From contig NZ_AFWF01000149.1 in the NCBI RefSeq assembly GCF_000222605.1, positions 1 through 64,000 on the forward strand: 64,000 nucleotides of DNA, given 5' to 3'. How positions within the stretch are numbered: position 1 is the first letter of the stretch; each line of letters starts with the position of its first letter. This document shows positions 8,496-18,519 of this stretch, one piece after another. The position numbers were made by a program, and so were the translations under genes. Origin of the DNA: Vibrio ichthyoenteri ATCC 700023. Its GTDB lineage: Bacteria; Pseudomonadota; Gammaproteobacteria; Enterobacterales; Vibrionaceae. The notes under the pieces were generated by a model. It worked only from the letters and a program-made list of their open reading frames with translations, was not told where the DNA came from and did not search any database.

Positions 8496-8709
8496 TATTA
8501 TCTAACCAATTTTGTAATTGTGGTGAATCGAAAGGCCAATTGAGTTCATTGCCTTGATAATTGAGGACGGGAATTGTGACCCCGTAACGAGAGAATAGCT
8601 CATCGTCAAATGCTATATCAACCACAGCAACTTCTAGTTTCAGTTGCTGTGTTAACGCGAATGCCATCTCGCAGAGATGGCATCCGTCTGTACTATAAAG
8701 TGTAATCAA
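8473..8709 (-). CDS. Glutaredoxin-family thiol protein
   Basis: This 78-residue protein has a short thioredoxin fold. It begins MITLYSTDGCHLCEMAF, giving a Cys-His-Leu-Cys active site at residues 10-13, and has the cis-proline motif GVTIPVLNY around residue 45. It is cytoplasmic. Partner and substrate are unknown; the family is often annotated simply as glutaredoxin-like. It is packed between rlmL (18-base gap) and uup (23-base overlap), which implies translational coupling. Confidence 0.88.
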   Translation of the reverse strand: MITLYSTDGCHLCEMAFALTQQLKLEVAVVDIAFDDELFSRYGVTIPVLNYQGNELNWPFDSPQLQNWLDNNGITYNK

Positions 8710-8727
8710 TCCCTTGCCCTTATAGTG

Positions 8728-10854
8728 TTAAACGTTTTTGTGCGTAACAAGCCAGCAGTTATGGATATGCTTATTACGAGAGAAGTCCAAAGGTAGAGTT
8801 TGCGATGAGATGTTCTTCGCTTCTAGCCCAAGCTCTTCAAGCTGTTCAAGATCCATTTTGAACTGACGTTTGTTATTCGAGAATACGATCGTGCCTTGTG
8901 GCTTAAGCAAACGCTTCAGGTTTTTCATTAACTGAATGTGGTCACGTTGAACATCAAACGATTGTTCCATACGTTTTGAGTTAGAGAACGTTGGTGGATC
9001 AATGAAGATAAGATCGTAACTGGTCGTTGCTTTTTCTAACCATTGTAGACAGTCAGCTTGAACATATTGATGCTGGCGACCACCTTGGCCGTTTAGCTGC
9101 ATGTTCTCTTTCGCCCACTCTAGGTAGGTATTAGACATATCGACCGTGGTGGTTGAACGTGCACCGCCGTTCGCTGCGTGTACCGTCGCAGAACCAGTAT
9201 AAGCAAACAGGTTAAGTAAATCTTTACCTGCTGCCATTTCACCTAGGCGACGACGCGTTAATTTGTGATCCAAGAACAAACCGGTATCAAGGTAATCGTG
9301 TAGGTTAACGATAAGCTTCGCACCGTACTCGTTTACTTGCAGCTTTTCAGACTGCTGAGACAGTTTTTGATACTGTGAGCGACCCTTCTGCTTCTCGCGC
9401 GTTTTTAGTACCACTTTGTTCGCATTGGTACCAGTCACTTGGATTGATGCACGAATGATATCCGTCAGGCGACGTTTCGCTTTTTCTTCAGGAACATCTT
9501 TTGGCGCCGCGTACTCTTGAATAACCAGTTGGTCAAGATAAACATCAATCGCTACATTGTATTCAGGTAAATCGGCATCATAGATACGGTAGCAATCTAA
9601 CTCTTCTTTACGTGCCCACTTCGCAATTTTGCCAATGTTCTTTTTCAGACGGTTCGCAAAATCTGGTGCAATCACAGTTTCAGTGACATTGTCACTACCC
9701 GCTTCGACCACGCGAGCAGAGATTTGGTAGTTCTTTTGGTGACACGGTAACGCACCGTTATTCAATTTGAACTGTTTATCTGCACGCATACGTAGGCAGC
9801 TTAACAACTCATCAGAACCAGAGAAAATCGATGCTTGGCAGCCGCCAAACTCAGATTTAAGCTGAGCACCAAACGCTGTATATAATGCAATCAGACCAGG
9901 ATGAGTGCCCAAACGCTCACCGTAAGGTGGGTTACACACAATCACACCTTCACCAAACTCTTGAGGCTTCTTAAGCAGTGCAGCATCGCCTAGCTCAAAC
10001 GTTACAATATCGGCAACGCCTGCGCGACGAGCGTTGTCGCGAGCGGTTTTTAGTACGCGCTCATCGTTATCAAAGCCGAAGAATTTAGTGTCAAGTTTAT
10101 TGACGCCACGTCGAGCTTGTACGCTTGCTTCAGATTTAAGCTCCATCCAGATATCAGAATCGAAATCTTCTAATGATTCAAAACCCCAAGTCTTACGGAG
10201 CACACCTGGCGCCATATTGGCAGCCATCATAGCCGCTTCGATAACTAATGTGCCTGAACCACACATTGGGTCGAGGAAGTTCTTACTGGCATTCCAGCCG
10301 CTACGCAAGATAACCGCCGCTGCTAACGTTTCACGCAAAGGTGCGCGACCCGCTTCTTCACGGTAGCCACGTTGGTGCAGACCGCGCCCAACCATATCGA
10401 TACCAAGAATCGCTTTATCTTTGTGAAGACGAACGTGAATACGAAGATCCGCAAGATCTTTACTGATCGACGGTCTTGGAAGGCTCTTCTTAGTAAAGCA
10501 ATCCACTATCGCATCTTTTACTTTCATTGCGCCGTATTGGCTGTTGCGGATTTCATTGTTGGTACCGTTGAAATCAACCACCAATTTTTTGGAGCTATGG
10601 AAATGGTTTACCCAGTTCACTGCAGACGCAGCTAGGTACAAGTCCATGTCATCCTGACAGGTAAATTCAGACAAAATACGGACAAAACGCGACGCAAGGC
10701 GACTCCACAAACAACAACGGTAGATCTGCTCGTTGGTTGCTTTGAATCTCACCCCAGCCTGCACTGGTTTTGCATTGGTTATGCCTAGTTTTGTTAGTTC
10801 TTCTACCAACAGGTTTTCTAACCCGTTTGAAGTTACCGCAAGATATTGATGCAT
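8728..10854 (-). CDS. rlmL: 23S rRNA methyltransferase RlmKL (m2G2445 / m7G2069)
   Basis: The bifunctional rRNA methyltransferase has 708 residues (E. coli 702). The N-terminal half has a THUMP domain and an SAM domain with [11 protein letters not shown], the catalytic N-P-P-Y of the G2445 N2-methylase. The C-terminal half has a second SAM domain with [15 protein letters not shown] and [11 protein letters not shown], the G2069 N7-methylase. The start ATG at 10852-10854 agrees with family N-termini ([16 protein letters not shown]). It heads an operon with the glutaredoxin, uup and DUF3466 genes. A perfect matS site lies inside it at 9683-9695. Confidence 0.96.
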   Translation of the reverse strand: MHQYLAVTSNGLENLLVEELTKLGITNAKPVQAGVRFKATNEQIYRCCLWSRLASRFVRILSEFTCQDDMDLYLAASAVNWVNHFHSSKKLVVDFNGTNNEIRNSQYGAMKVKDAIVDCFTKKSLPRPSISKDLADLRIHVRLHKDKAILGIDMVGRGLHQRGYREEAGRAPLRETLAAAVILRSGWNASKNFLDPMCGSGTLVIEAAMMAANMAPGVLRKTWGFESLEDFDSDIWMELKSEASVQARRGVNKLDTKFFGFDNDERVLKTARDNARRAGVADIVTFELGDAALLKKPQEFGEGVIVCNPPYGERLGTHPGLIALYTAFGAQLKSEFGGCQASIFSGSDELLSCLRMRADKQFKLNNGALPCHQKNYQISARVVEAGSDNVTETVIAPDFANRLKKNIGKIAKWARKEELDCYRIYDADLPEYNVAIDVYLDQLVIQEYAAPKDVPEEKAKRRLTDIIRASIQVTGTNANKVVLKTREKQKGRSQYQKLSQQSEKLQVNEYGAKLIVNLHDYLDTGLFLDHKLTRRRLGEMAAGKDLLNLFAYTGSATVHAANGGARSTTTVDMSNTYLEWAKENMQLNGQGGRQHQYVQADCLQWLEKATTSYDLIFIDPPTFSNSKRMEQSFDVQRDHIQLMKNLKRLLKPQGTIVFSNNKRQFKMDLEQLEELGLEAKNISSQTLPLDFSRNKHIHNCWLVTHKNV
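9683..9695. promoter_or_regulatory. matS site (perfect) inside rlmL
   Basis: GTGACATTGTCAC matches GTGACRNYGTCAC at all positions. It lies within coding sequence, as many matS sites do. Confidence 0.8.
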
Positions 10855-11285
10855 AGTGTTCTAATGTTTGTTTGAAATGACCCCGCATTATACCCGACAC
10901 AGCGCACATTTCGTTAATTGATTCGCACTTTTCTCGCCCAAATTTCATCAGACGCTCATCAATCCACCAGCGACGGTTAGAAACACCGATTTTAATCATA
11001 AATAACCAAAGACAAATCCAATACACCAAATTTCGGCGCTCGCAGCAGAAGTGAATGCTTATTCACTGCATTTTTGGACTATACCAGAGGTGTGTTTTGG
11101 CTGAAATTTAGTTACAGAAAGTGCCTAATTGAGGAATATTCATTTTTGACGGATGTTTGAGGTAATTATTCACTGCACAAAAAACGTCTAATTTGCTCAA
11201 TATTTGGAAGCTTTATCACGGCTATGTTGCGGTGATGTCCCCTATTATTGAAAATAATTACCAAGGTTTTGGTTTTGTTAGGCAT
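10855..11285. other. Intergenic region upstream of rlmL
   Basis: About 430 bases contain no convincing gene. A minus-strand frame running from 11029 into rlmL is judged a shadow. The region must hold the rlmL promoter. A 7-bp-arm palindrome, AGTGAAT-GCTT-ATTCACT (11050-11067), resembles an ArgR box, and TTATTCACTGCA occurs twice (near 11059 and 11168). No experimental meaning is claimed. Confidence 0.4.
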
Positions 11286-11311
11286 AAAAAAAGTCGGCAC
11301 TTTGGCCGACT
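11285..11311 (-). terminator. Terminator of zapC
   Basis: The stem AGTCGGC/GCCGACT (11292-11311) is followed on the minus strand by seven U, about 60 bases after the zapC stop. Confidence 0.85.
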
Positions 11312-11370
11312 GGAAATGAAACTAAAGGAACGAAACTAAATATAAAGAGACAGACTATCTCTAAGAAAAG

Positions 11371-11919
11371 TTAACCCACGAGCCTCATCGGCTGAGTTAA
11401 AAACTGATGATTAATGATTTGCATCCGGTCATGCATGACTTTAATCGCTTCGCCATACTGAATGCATTTCACACCATTAAGGTTAAATTCGTCCAAATTA
11501 ATTGACGCACACAGACTAGCAGACTCACCCACTTCCAGCACAATAAAGGCACCATGACCATGGCCATTTTCTAGCCTGACGAAGTCACCTTCACTTGGGA
11601 TACAAGAACCGTCTGATAAGCTGTCAAAGAACCAACTTTTTGGTTGAACTGGTTTATGGAAGCGTTTAGCAGCGACGCAGTACAATGCCAGCTGTGCCTG
11701 CCTAGGTTCTGAAAGCTCTAAATGAGAAATTTGTTCTTTATAGGTTTGGTAAGCAGAGGCGTCATCAACTGAAAATTCATTGACCCCTACTGCACACTCA
11801 ACAATAAGTTTACGAGAAAGGTTTGTTTTGAATACCATTTCATTGCCGAGATCGAGCATCAAGTGCTGATCAGCATCATCATAGTACCAAGTCCATTTGT
11901 CACTGGGTTTAAGCATCAT
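11371..11919 (-). CDS. zapC: Cell division protein ZapC
   Basis: ZapC promotes lateral bundling of FtsZ protofilaments at the midcell ring in the cytoplasm. The 182-residue product aligns by eye with E. coli ZapC: KPSDKWTWYYDDADQHLMLD at the N-terminus, KSWFFDSLSDGSCIPSEGDF in the middle, and a GEAIKVMHDRMQ motif near the C-terminus. The start MMLKPSDK offers two adjacent ATG codons; the upstream one is listed. It lies downstream of pyrD on the same strand, as in E. coli, but with its own spacing (166 bases) and a pyrD terminator between. No membrane segment is present. Confidence 0.93.
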   Translation of the reverse strand: MMLKPSDKWTWYYDDADQHLMLDLGNEMVFKTNLSRKLIVECAVGVNEFSVDDASAYQTYKEQISHLELSEPRQAQLALYCVAAKRFHKPVQPKSWFFDSLSDGSCIPSEGDFVRLENGHGHGAFIVLEVGESASLCASINLDEFNLNGVKCIQYGEAIKVMHDRMQIINHQFLTQPMRLVG

Positions 11920-12001
11920 TCCAATCTCTATGTTTGGGTTAATTTAGGTAAAACGCTTAATTACCTTCCAACATTTAGCCAAAGTGTATGCTTAGACAGA
12001 G

Positions 12002-12035
12002 AAAAAAAAGAGGAAATGATTTCTCACTTCCTCTT
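12002..12035 (-). terminator. Terminator of pyrD
   Basis: The imperfect stem GAGGAAATGA/CTCACTTCCTC is followed on the minus strand by an eight-U run (12002-12009). Confidence 0.75.
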
Positions 12036-12066
12036 CGATTGAACTGATAACATTCAACAATTTATT

Positions 12067-12079
12067 GTGACGGCGTCAC
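12067..12079. promoter_or_regulatory. matS site (perfect) after pyrD
   Basis: GTGACGGCGTCAC matches the matS consensus at all positions. It lies between the pyrD stop codon and the pyrD terminator, outside coding sequence. Confidence 0.85.
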
Positions 12080-12085
12080 TAATCG

Positions 12086-13096
12086 CTAAATGTTTTTAAC
12101 GATCTCTTTCACCAGACCTGGGCCATGGTAAATGAAGCCAGTATAAACTTGCACAAGTTGTGCACCTGTCATCATTTTCTCTTTGGCTGCAACATAAGAG
12201 TCAATACCACCAACCCCGATAATCGGTAGTTTGTCGCCTAGCTCTTGATGAAGACGGCGAACGACTTCGGTACTGCGTAATTGTACAGGTCGACCACTTA
12301 GCCCCCCTGCTTCATTCGCACTTTTCATACCTTCAACAATCGAACGATCTAATGTGGTATTTGTTGCTATCACACCATCAATACCATTCGCAATTAATGA
12401 CTGACAAATTTGGCTGATTTCATCATCACTAAGGTCAGGTGCAATTTTTAATGCGAGCGGAACATATTTATCATGCTCTTTCGCTAGTTCAGCTTGTTTC
12501 TCTTTTAGGGAAGAAAGTAATTCATCTAATGCTTCACCATACTGTAGAGAACGAAGTCCCGGAGTATTTGGTGATGAGATATTTACCGCAATGTAACCTG
12601 CATATTGGTAAACCTTCTCCATACAGATCAAGTAATCTTCTGTGCCCTTTTCAATTGGCGTATCCTTGTTCTTGCCGATGTTAATGCCAAGTACGCAATC
12701 AAACTTTGCTTTCTTAACATTCTCAATCAGATTATCAACGCCTAGGTTATTAAAACCCATACGGTTAATAATACCTTCTGCATCAAGCAGACGGAAAAGA
12801 CGAGGTTTATCATTACCAGATTGTGGACGCGGTGTTACCGTGCCAACTTCAATGAAGCCAAAGCCCATTGCATCGAATGCTTCAATACATTCGCCATTTT
12901 TATCCAGACCTGCCGCTAAACCCACCGGGTTGCGAAAAGTCAGTCCCATACATTCTACTGGACGGTGTGGAAGTTGTTGACGATAGAAAAGATCAAGTGG
13001 AGTGCCGTTGAAACGTTTGAAGTTTTCGATTGCAAGATCATGTGCCTTTTCGGCATCAAGTTGAAAAAAGCCAGTCCTGGCTAGACGGTAAAGCAT
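12086..13096 (-). CDS. pyrD: Dihydroorotate dehydrogenase (quinone), class 2
   Basis: PyrD oxidises dihydroorotate to orotate at the inner membrane with quinone as acceptor, in UMP synthesis. The 336-residue product has the same length as E. coli PyrD. It has an amphipathic N-terminal membrane-association helix, the FMN/quinone motif [16 protein letters not shown], and Ser175 in [15 protein letters not shown], the class 2 catalytic base. The ATG at 13094-13096 has GGAGG (13101-13105) upstream. The NAD-GDH gene ends only 46 bases upstream, with its terminator in that gap, so the pyrD promoter must overlap the end of that gene (see findings). Confidence 0.97.
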   Translation of the reverse strand: MLYRLARTGFFQLDAEKAHDLAIENFKRFNGTPLDLFYRQQLPHRPVECMGLTFRNPVGLAAGLDKNGECIEAFDAMGFGFIEVGTVTPRPQSGNDKPRLFRLLDAEGIINRMGFNNLGVDNLIENVKKAKFDCVLGINIGKNKDTPIEKGTEDYLICMEKVYQYAGYIAVNISSPNTPGLRSLQYGEALDELLSSLKEKQAELAKEHDKYVPLALKIAPDLSDDEISQICQSLIANGIDGVIATNTTLDRSIVEGMKSANEAGGLSGRPVQLRSTEVVRRLHQELGDKLPIIGVGGIDSYVAAKEKMMTGAQLVQVYTGFIYHGPGLVKEIVKNI

Positions 13097-13108
13097 TGTG
13101 CCTCCGAA

Positions 13109-13134
13109 AGAAAAAAGCCCCGTATAAACGGGGA
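13109..13134 (-). terminator. Terminator of NAD-GDH, within the pyrD leader
   Basis: The stem CCCCG/CGGGG (13129-13133 with 13118-13122) is followed by six U on the minus strand. It lies just before the pyrD ribosome binding site and could also act as a pyrD leader hairpin. Confidence 0.75.
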
Positions 13135-13137
13135 CTT

Positions 13138-13166
13138 ATTATTTACTCATTTGAAGAACAATTCAA
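13138..13166 (-). promoter_or_regulatory. Candidate pyrD promoter
   Basis: On the minus strand TTGAAT (13161-13166) and AATAAT (13138-13143) are separated by 17 bases. They straddle the last codons of the NAD-GDH gene. The predicted start falls in CCCC at 13130-13133. Confidence 0.4.
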
Positions 13167-16100
13167 ATTTAAAAGCACTAATTCCCGCAATGCGACCGAG
13201 AATTTTGCAAATTCATGCACTGAACCCACTTTAAACTCGTTCAAAATGTTCTCCCAACGATGTAAAGAGGTTTCATTGGTTGAAATCCAATCTTCTAACG
13301 CTTGAATCTCATCGAGATCTTGGGGATGACAGCCACAACTTAAAACTTGTCCCGTCAACTGACGTTGCTGCCAATCAAGATCTTCTCTAAACGCAGCGCG
13401 CGCGAGAGCTTGCCAATGATTATCAACCGCTTGGCCATTGATCTGCTTTAAGAACCAATGCAAAGACAATCTATCACCCAAGTTGAAATAAAGTTTTGCC
13501 GTTTGCTCGATTGAAATGCCTTTTTCACGAGATACTGTTGATATATCCAGTACTGAGTATAAGCTCGATAAACGGGCAACATAATTTGCAAGTTCAGCAC
13601 TAATGCCCTGCTTAATCCACAGGTCGGCAATGTCATTATGTTCTTTCACTTCATTTTCAACCAATAAAGTATCAAGAGTCGCTTTGACTTTTTCTACATC
13701 CGCTTGATATAAGTTAATCAGCGCTGTGACCGATTGTTTGCCACTACGATTTCTAATTAGCCAACGTGATAAACGGCGTAGCGTACGTCGAACATAAAAC
13801 ATCATTTCATACTGCGCAGAGGTCGATGCGGTGTTATCTAATTCCCGCAGCTGTTTAAGAACTTGTTCTAAACCATATATCTCTCTGGAAGCGGCGTAAG
13901 CATTGGCAATATCAACCACATTTGCCCCCGTCTCTTCTTGCAAGCGAGTGACGAAATTACATCCCATCTCATTCACCATCTGATTAGCAAGACACGTAGC
14001 TATGATCTCACGGCGTAATGGATGATTGTTCATTGCGTTTAAATAGTTACGTCGTAACTTGGTTGGGAAGTATTGAACCAGTTGTTGAGCATGATATTCA
14101 TCATTGGCGATATCTTCGTGCACCAATTCTTCCTTGAGTACCATCTTGCCATAAGCTATCAAGACGGAAAGCTCAGGGCGAGTTAAGGCAAATCCCTGTT
14201 TTTCACGTTCTAATAGCGTTTCATCATCGGGAATATACTCAAGGGCACGATCCAAATGGCCTGCTTTTTCTAAAGTATGGATAAAACGGATCTGCTCTTT
14301 AACCAACGATACGCCTTGATGCTCCGTGACTGAAATCGTTTCAGCTTGGCAGTAAGCATCATCTAAAACAATCTCACCAACTTCTTCTTCCATCGATTCC
14401 AAGATCGTATTGCGCTGTTTGATCGTCATATCTCCGTTGGCAACCAAACCATTCAAGAAGATCTTAATGTTGACTTCATTGTCCGAGCAATCAACACCAC
14501 CGACATTATCGACGAAATCCGTATTCACCCGTCCACCAGCCAGAGCATATTCAATACGTCCCAACTGCGTCATACCTAGGTTACCGCCCTCACCGATAAT
14601 TTTGGCTCGTAAATCTCGACCGTTGATGCGCAACATATCATTGGCGCGATCTCCGACATCCGTATGAGTCTCACTGCTGGATTTGACATAAGTACCGATC
14701 CCGCCATTCCATAAAAGATCGACCTTCATGGTTAAGATCATCTTAATCAGATCGTTTGGCGCTAATGAAGCCTTTTTAGTCCCAAGCAATTTTTGAATTT
14801 CAGGGGTTAAGCTGATCGATTTAGCACGACGAGAGAAAATACCGCCGCCCTTTGAAATAAGCTTAAGATTGTAATCTTCCCAGCTTGAGCGTGGCAGATT
14901 GAACAAACGTTCACGCTCTTGCCAACTTTCGGCTGCATCTGGCGTTGGGTCAATAAAAATATGCATATGGTTAAACGCAGCAACCATTTGGGTGTGTTTC
15001 GATAACAGCATACCATTACCAAACACATCACCTGCCATATCACCAATGCCAATAGCTGTGAAATCGGTGGTTTGACAGTTGATGCCCATTTCGCGGAAAT
15101 GACGCTTTACTGATTCCCAACCACCTTTGGCCGTAATGCCCATCGCTTTATGGTCATAGCCGTTTGAGCCACCTGAAGCGAAGGCATCACCTAACCAGAA
15201 GTTATATTCAGCTGACACTGAATTCGCAAGATCTGAGAACGTCGCCGTCCCCTTATCCGCTGCGACCACCAAATAGGGATCATCTTCATCATGGCGAACA
15301 ACATTGACCGGCGGAATCACTTCGCCTTCAATGATGTTATCCGACACATCCAACAGCGCTCGAATAAAACGTTTATAACAACGTTGCCCTTCAGCAAAGA
15401 TCTCATCACGAGAAGTCAAATTCGGTTGACGCTTACAAACAAAACCACCTTTTGCACCCACAGGCACAATAACGGTATTTTTAACTTGTTGGGCTTTCAC
15501 TAAGCCAAGAATTTCGGTACGGAAATCTTCTTGTCTATCAGACCAACGTAAACCACCACGTGCCACTTTTCCGCCTCGTAAATGCACACCTTCAATATCT
15601 GGCGCGTAAACGAAGATCTCAAATGCCGGCACAGGCTGTGGAATTTCAGGAATATCTCTTGGTTTCAGTTTCAAGGCTAACCAAGGTTTCGATTGCTTGT
15701 TATCATCCAATTGGTAGTAGTTGGTGCGCAGTGTTGCGGTGATCATTTCCATGTAGCGACGGATAATACGATCGTCATCTAGGCTTTCGACTAAATCAAG
15801 CTTCTCAGTGATCTTACTAATAATATCGGCTTGGCCTTTGTCGCTATTTTTCGCTTTTGGATCAAAACGTTTTTTAAATAGCTTCACTAGATCACTGGCA
15901 AGATCCGGATGATGAGTCAGGGTATCTTCTATGTATTGTTGACTGAATGGAAAACCGACCTGACGCATATAGCGTGCATAGGCGCGAAGAATTGAGATTT
16001 CTCTTCCCGTGAGTGAAGCGCCAAGTACCAAGTGATTAAAGCCATCGCTTTCTAAGTCGCCATGCCATACAGCAGAGAAAGCTTGTTGGAAGCGATCACG

Positions 16101-17984
16101 AGCTTCGCTTAGATCAACGCTCTTATCACTCTTATGCAACATGGAAAAATCTAAAATCCAATAAACTTGACCGTTGGCTTTTCTCACTTCATAAGGTGAC
16201 TCTCCTATCACGCGCAAACCAAGGTTCTCCAACATCGGCATTACATCTGAAAGATGGATAGGTTCATCTCGATGATAGAGTTTCAAGCGTACTGCTTTAG
16301 AATCTTTGGCTAACTCTTGCGGGCGGTAAAATAGCATGCCCAATTTATGTTCGTCACTAAGCGACTCTAAACGCTCTATATCCGCGACTGATGATCCCGG
16401 CATAACATCTTCTTTGTACGAGCGTGGAAATGCTCGCATATAATCTTTGGAAAGCGGCAGTCCTTTACTCTCCCCAAAATTAGCGATGATCGCTTCAGAT
16501 AAACGGTCATCCCAAGTTGAAGACGCTTCCATTAAATTCTGTTCTACCGTTTTGACATCAATATCCATATTGTTGTTATCTACACGAACGATATAGTGGG
16601 TTCTAGCAAGTGGGCTTTCAGAAAAATAAGTGGTGAATTCCACTTCCTGTTCGCAGCCAAAATACTGTTTGAAGATACGTTGAGTCTGACTACGCAACTC
16701 AGTGTTATAACGATCTTTCGCCACATACACCATGCAACTAAAGAAACGACCAAACGGATCGCGGCGAACAAACAAGCGCAGCATGTCGCGGTCTTGCATT
16801 TGCACCACGCCCATACCCACTTCGAGTAGTTCTTCTTCGCGCGCTTGCAGTAATTCATCACGCGGGTAGTTTTCTAATATATTGTGCAAAGCTTTATAGG
16901 AGTATGAACCTTGGCGATAGTTACTGGCGGCAAGGATACGTTCGACCTTTTCTCTGATCAGTGGAATACCAGCAACACTCTGATTATAAACGGCCGAAGT
17001 ATAAAGACCGGTAAAGCGATGTTCGCCAATCACTTTGCCATCTTTATCAAATTTCTTAATGCCAATGTAGTCGGTATAAGCAGGACGGTGAATGCGTGAA
17101 GGCGTATTGCCTTTGGTAATGATCAGTAAAAATGCTTTCTGCGCTTCTAAGCGAGCAGAATCTGGAAAGTCAGAGAGCTTAACGCTGCGCACTCGACGCG
17201 AATTAGAGAACAATCCCAAACCTTTGTCTTTGGTTGGGCAAAGCTCAATCTCACCATTCTCATTGATCAGGTCATATTCCTTATACCCCATAAAGGTAAA
17301 GTTATGATCCCCTAGCCAACGCAGAAACTTAACTGTTTCCTCATAATGATCACGTTCGATCTCGATTTTGCCTTGCTGCTTTTCGACTTGGTCCGTGACG
17401 TGTTTTAGCTTGTCGACCATCGCTTTCCAGTCTGCAACAACCAGCCCGGTATCACTCAATATAGAAACAAGCTCGTTTTTCAACGAACTCATTGCGTCTT
17501 TATCGCTTAGACGATCAACTTCGATATGAAATAGAGAATACATCTCGCCTTCACCACTATTGATGCCGACGATTTCCCCGGCATCAGAATGACGTATTTG
17601 AGTTGGACCATGCAACATAAGATGGGAAGCGAGATCAAGACGGTTCAATGCCATCTTAACTGAGTCGACTAAAAACGGGCTATCCTTCACTACGATCTCA
17701 ACGATGGTATGAGTCGATTTCCAACCTTGACGGCTGACTGTCGGATTGAATACTCGGACGGAAAACTCATTCGCCTGTTTGTCATTAATATGATGCCATA
17801 GGCTGACAACCGCACCATAAAGATCGGATTCGTTTCGCTCAATCAAATCGTCATGAGCAATATTGCTAAAAAGGTGTTGAGCAAGCTGGGTTACTAAAGG
17901 TCGCTGAGCAAGTTCGAGTTTGTCTTGAATTAGTTGATAAACTTTTTCAAGCAACACCGGCATTAAAGTGTCACGCGCGGTCAT
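13143..17984 (-). CDS. gdhB: NAD-specific glutamate dehydrogenase, large (about 180 kDa) class
   Basis: This enzyme deaminates glutamate to 2-oxoglutarate with NAD+, a catabolic role. The 1613-residue product has the length of the L_180 class known from Pseudomonas and Shewanella. The catalytic region is around residues 770-1210, with IVPVGAKGGFVCK (the glycine-rich lysine motif of glutamate dehydrogenases) and the nucleotide-binding stretch IIGEGGNLGMTQLGRIEYAL. Long regulatory segments flank it, including ACT-like regions in the N-terminal half. The ATG at 17982-17984 is chosen over an upstream GTG because GGAG lies at proper spacing. It is probably monocistronic, with a terminator following. 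It lies between pyrD and the DUF2835 gene. Confidence 0.95.
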   Translation of the reverse strand: MTARDTLMPVLLEKVYQLIQDKLELAQRPLVTQLAQHLFSNIAHDDLIERNESDLYGAVVSLWHHINDKQANEFSVRVFNPTVSRQGWKSTHTIVEIVVKDSPFLVDSVKMALNRLDLASHLMLHGPTQIRHSDAGEIVGINSGEGEMYSLFHIEVDRLSDKDAMSSLKNELVSILSDTGLVVADWKAMVDKLKHVTDQVEKQQGKIEIERDHYEETVKFLRWLGDHNFTFMGYKEYDLINENGEIELCPTKDKGLGLFSNSRRVRSVKLSDFPDSARLEAQKAFLLIITKGNTPSRIHRPAYTDYIGIKKFDKDGKVIGEHRFTGLYTSAVYNQSVAGIPLIREKVERILAASNYRQGSYSYKALHNILENYPRDELLQAREEELLEVGMGVVQMQDRDMLRLFVRRDPFGRFFSCMVYVAKDRYNTELRSQTQRIFKQYFGCEQEVEFTTYFSESPLARTHYIVRVDNNNMDIDVKTVEQNLMEASSTWDDRLSEAIIANFGESKGLPLSKDYMRAFPRSYKEDVMPGSSVADIERLESLSDEHKLGMLFYRPQELAKDSKAVRLKLYHRDEPIHLSDVMPMLENLGLRVIGESPYEVRKANGQVYWILDFSMLHKSDKSVDLSEARDRFQQAFSAVWHGDLESDGFNHLVLGASLTGREISILRAYARYMRQVGFPFSQQYIEDTLTHHPDLASDLVKLFKKRFDPKAKNSDKGQADIISKITEKLDLVESLDDDRIIRRYMEMITATLRTNYYQLDDNKQSKPWLALKLKPRDIPEIPQPVPAFEIFVYAPDIEGVHLRGGKVARGGLRWSDRQEDFRTEILGLVKAQQVKNTVIVPVGAKGGFVCKRQPNLTSRDEIFAEGQRCYKRFIRALLDVSDNIIEGEVIPPVNVVRHDEDDPYLVVAADKGTATFSDLANSVSAEYNFWLGDAFASGGSNGYDHKAMGITAKGGWESVKRHFREMGINCQTTDFTAIGIGDMAGDVFGNGMLLSKHTQMVAAFNHMHIFIDPTPDAAESWQERERLFNLPRSSWEDYNLKLISKGGGIFSRRAKSISLTPEIQKLLGTKKASLAPNDLIKMILTMKVDLLWNGGIGTYVKSSSETHTDVGDRANDMLRINGRDLRAKIIGEGGNLGMTQLGRIEYALAGGRVNTDFVDNVGGVDCSDNEVNIKIFLNGLVANGDMTIKQRNTILESMEEEVGEIVLDDAYCQAETISVTEHQGVSLVKEQIRFIHTLEKAGHLDRALEYIPDDETLLEREKQGFALTRPELSVLIAYGKMVLKEELVHEDIANDEYHAQQLVQYFPTKLRRNYLNAMNNHPLRREIIATCLANQMVNEMGCNFVTRLQEETGANVVDIANAYAASREIYGLEQVLKQLRELDNTASTSAQYEMMFYVRRTLRRLSRWLIRNRSGKQSVTALINLYQADVEKVKATLDTLLVENEVKEHNDIADLWIKQGISAELANYVARLSSLYSVLDISTVSREKGISIEQTAKLYFNLGDRLSLHWFLKQINGQAVDNHWQALARAAFREDLDWQQRQLTGQVLSCGCHPQDLDEIQALEDWISTNETSLHRWENILNEFKVGSVHEFAKFSVALRELVLLNLNCSSNE

Positions 17985-18215
17985 AATCACACTCCACTAT
18001 TAGAATTGTATTTTGTAGGGATGTCGTAAAGCACCATTACTGTTTGAAAACTCGCTAGTTGAGCGTAGCTAGTTTAAGCATAGTGCGTTATGCGTTTGAT
18101 GCCGTTTTATTGTATCGACATTGCTGTGGGAAGGTTAATGTTTTGTATTGCGAGGTGGGTGAAATGTTTAATAATGTGATTGTAGTTCTGTTTAAACTGC
18201 TAATAAATCAGCGCA

Positions 18216-18434
18216 TCACAGAACTTCTAACTTAACAAACTTGTTATTTTGGTCAGTTGTTAACCTAAATCGACCTTTAAGCCCCAATTGAGTCAAAAAA
18301 GGCCTAAACCGAGTCGCCGGCAGTTGTAGGCGTAACCCGGTCTCCGTGACAACTAAAATAGATTGGGCAGCGCCATTGTAATGGGCCAAGTAAGTTTGAT
18401 AAGAAATATCTAATCGAAAATGGTAATAATTCAT
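18216..18434 (-). CDS. DUF2835 family protein
   Basis: The 72-residue product starts MNYYHFRLDISYQTYLAHYN and contains the run LRLQLPATRFRPFLTQLGLK. That is typical of the small gammaproteobacterial DUF2835 family (possibly PilZ-like; function unknown to me). The ATG at 18432-18434 is chosen; an in-frame GTG at 18488 would place the pepN terminator hairpin inside the gene. It is soluble and cytoplasmic. It lies between pepN and NAD-GDH on the same strand, possibly expressed by readthrough from pepN. Confidence 0.8.
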   Translation of the reverse strand: MNYYHFRLDISYQTYLAHYNGAAQSILVVTETGLRLQLPATRFRPFLTQLGLKGRFRLTTDQNNKFVKLEVL

Positions 18435-18440
18435 ACAACT

Positions 18441-18477
18441 GTATAAATAAACAGCACCACGTAAAAGTGGCACTGTT
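18441..18477 (-). terminator. Weak terminator after pepN
   Basis: An 11-bp stem with two wobble pairs (AACAGTGCCAC with GTGGTGCTGTT, 18450-18477) is followed on the minus strand by the AU-rich tract TATTTAT. It may only partly terminate pepN transcripts. Confidence 0.5.
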
Positions 18478-18519
18478 TGGTTATGCACTGTTCAATTTAC
18501 ATCAAAAACAGTACGGAAT

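Noticed and set aside
8576-8588. GTGACCCCGTAAC as a matS site
   Set aside because: Two mismatches to consensus (C at the purine position, A in the right arm). Reported sites were limited to 12 or 13 matches. GTGACACGGTAAC at 9739-9751 was rejected for the same reason.
10667-11029. 120-codon minus-strand frame upstream of and overlapping rlmL
   Set aside because: Most of it lies inside rlmL in another frame, it lacks a ribosome binding site and a recognisable family, and its composition (many Trp/Cys/Arg) is that of a shadow frame.
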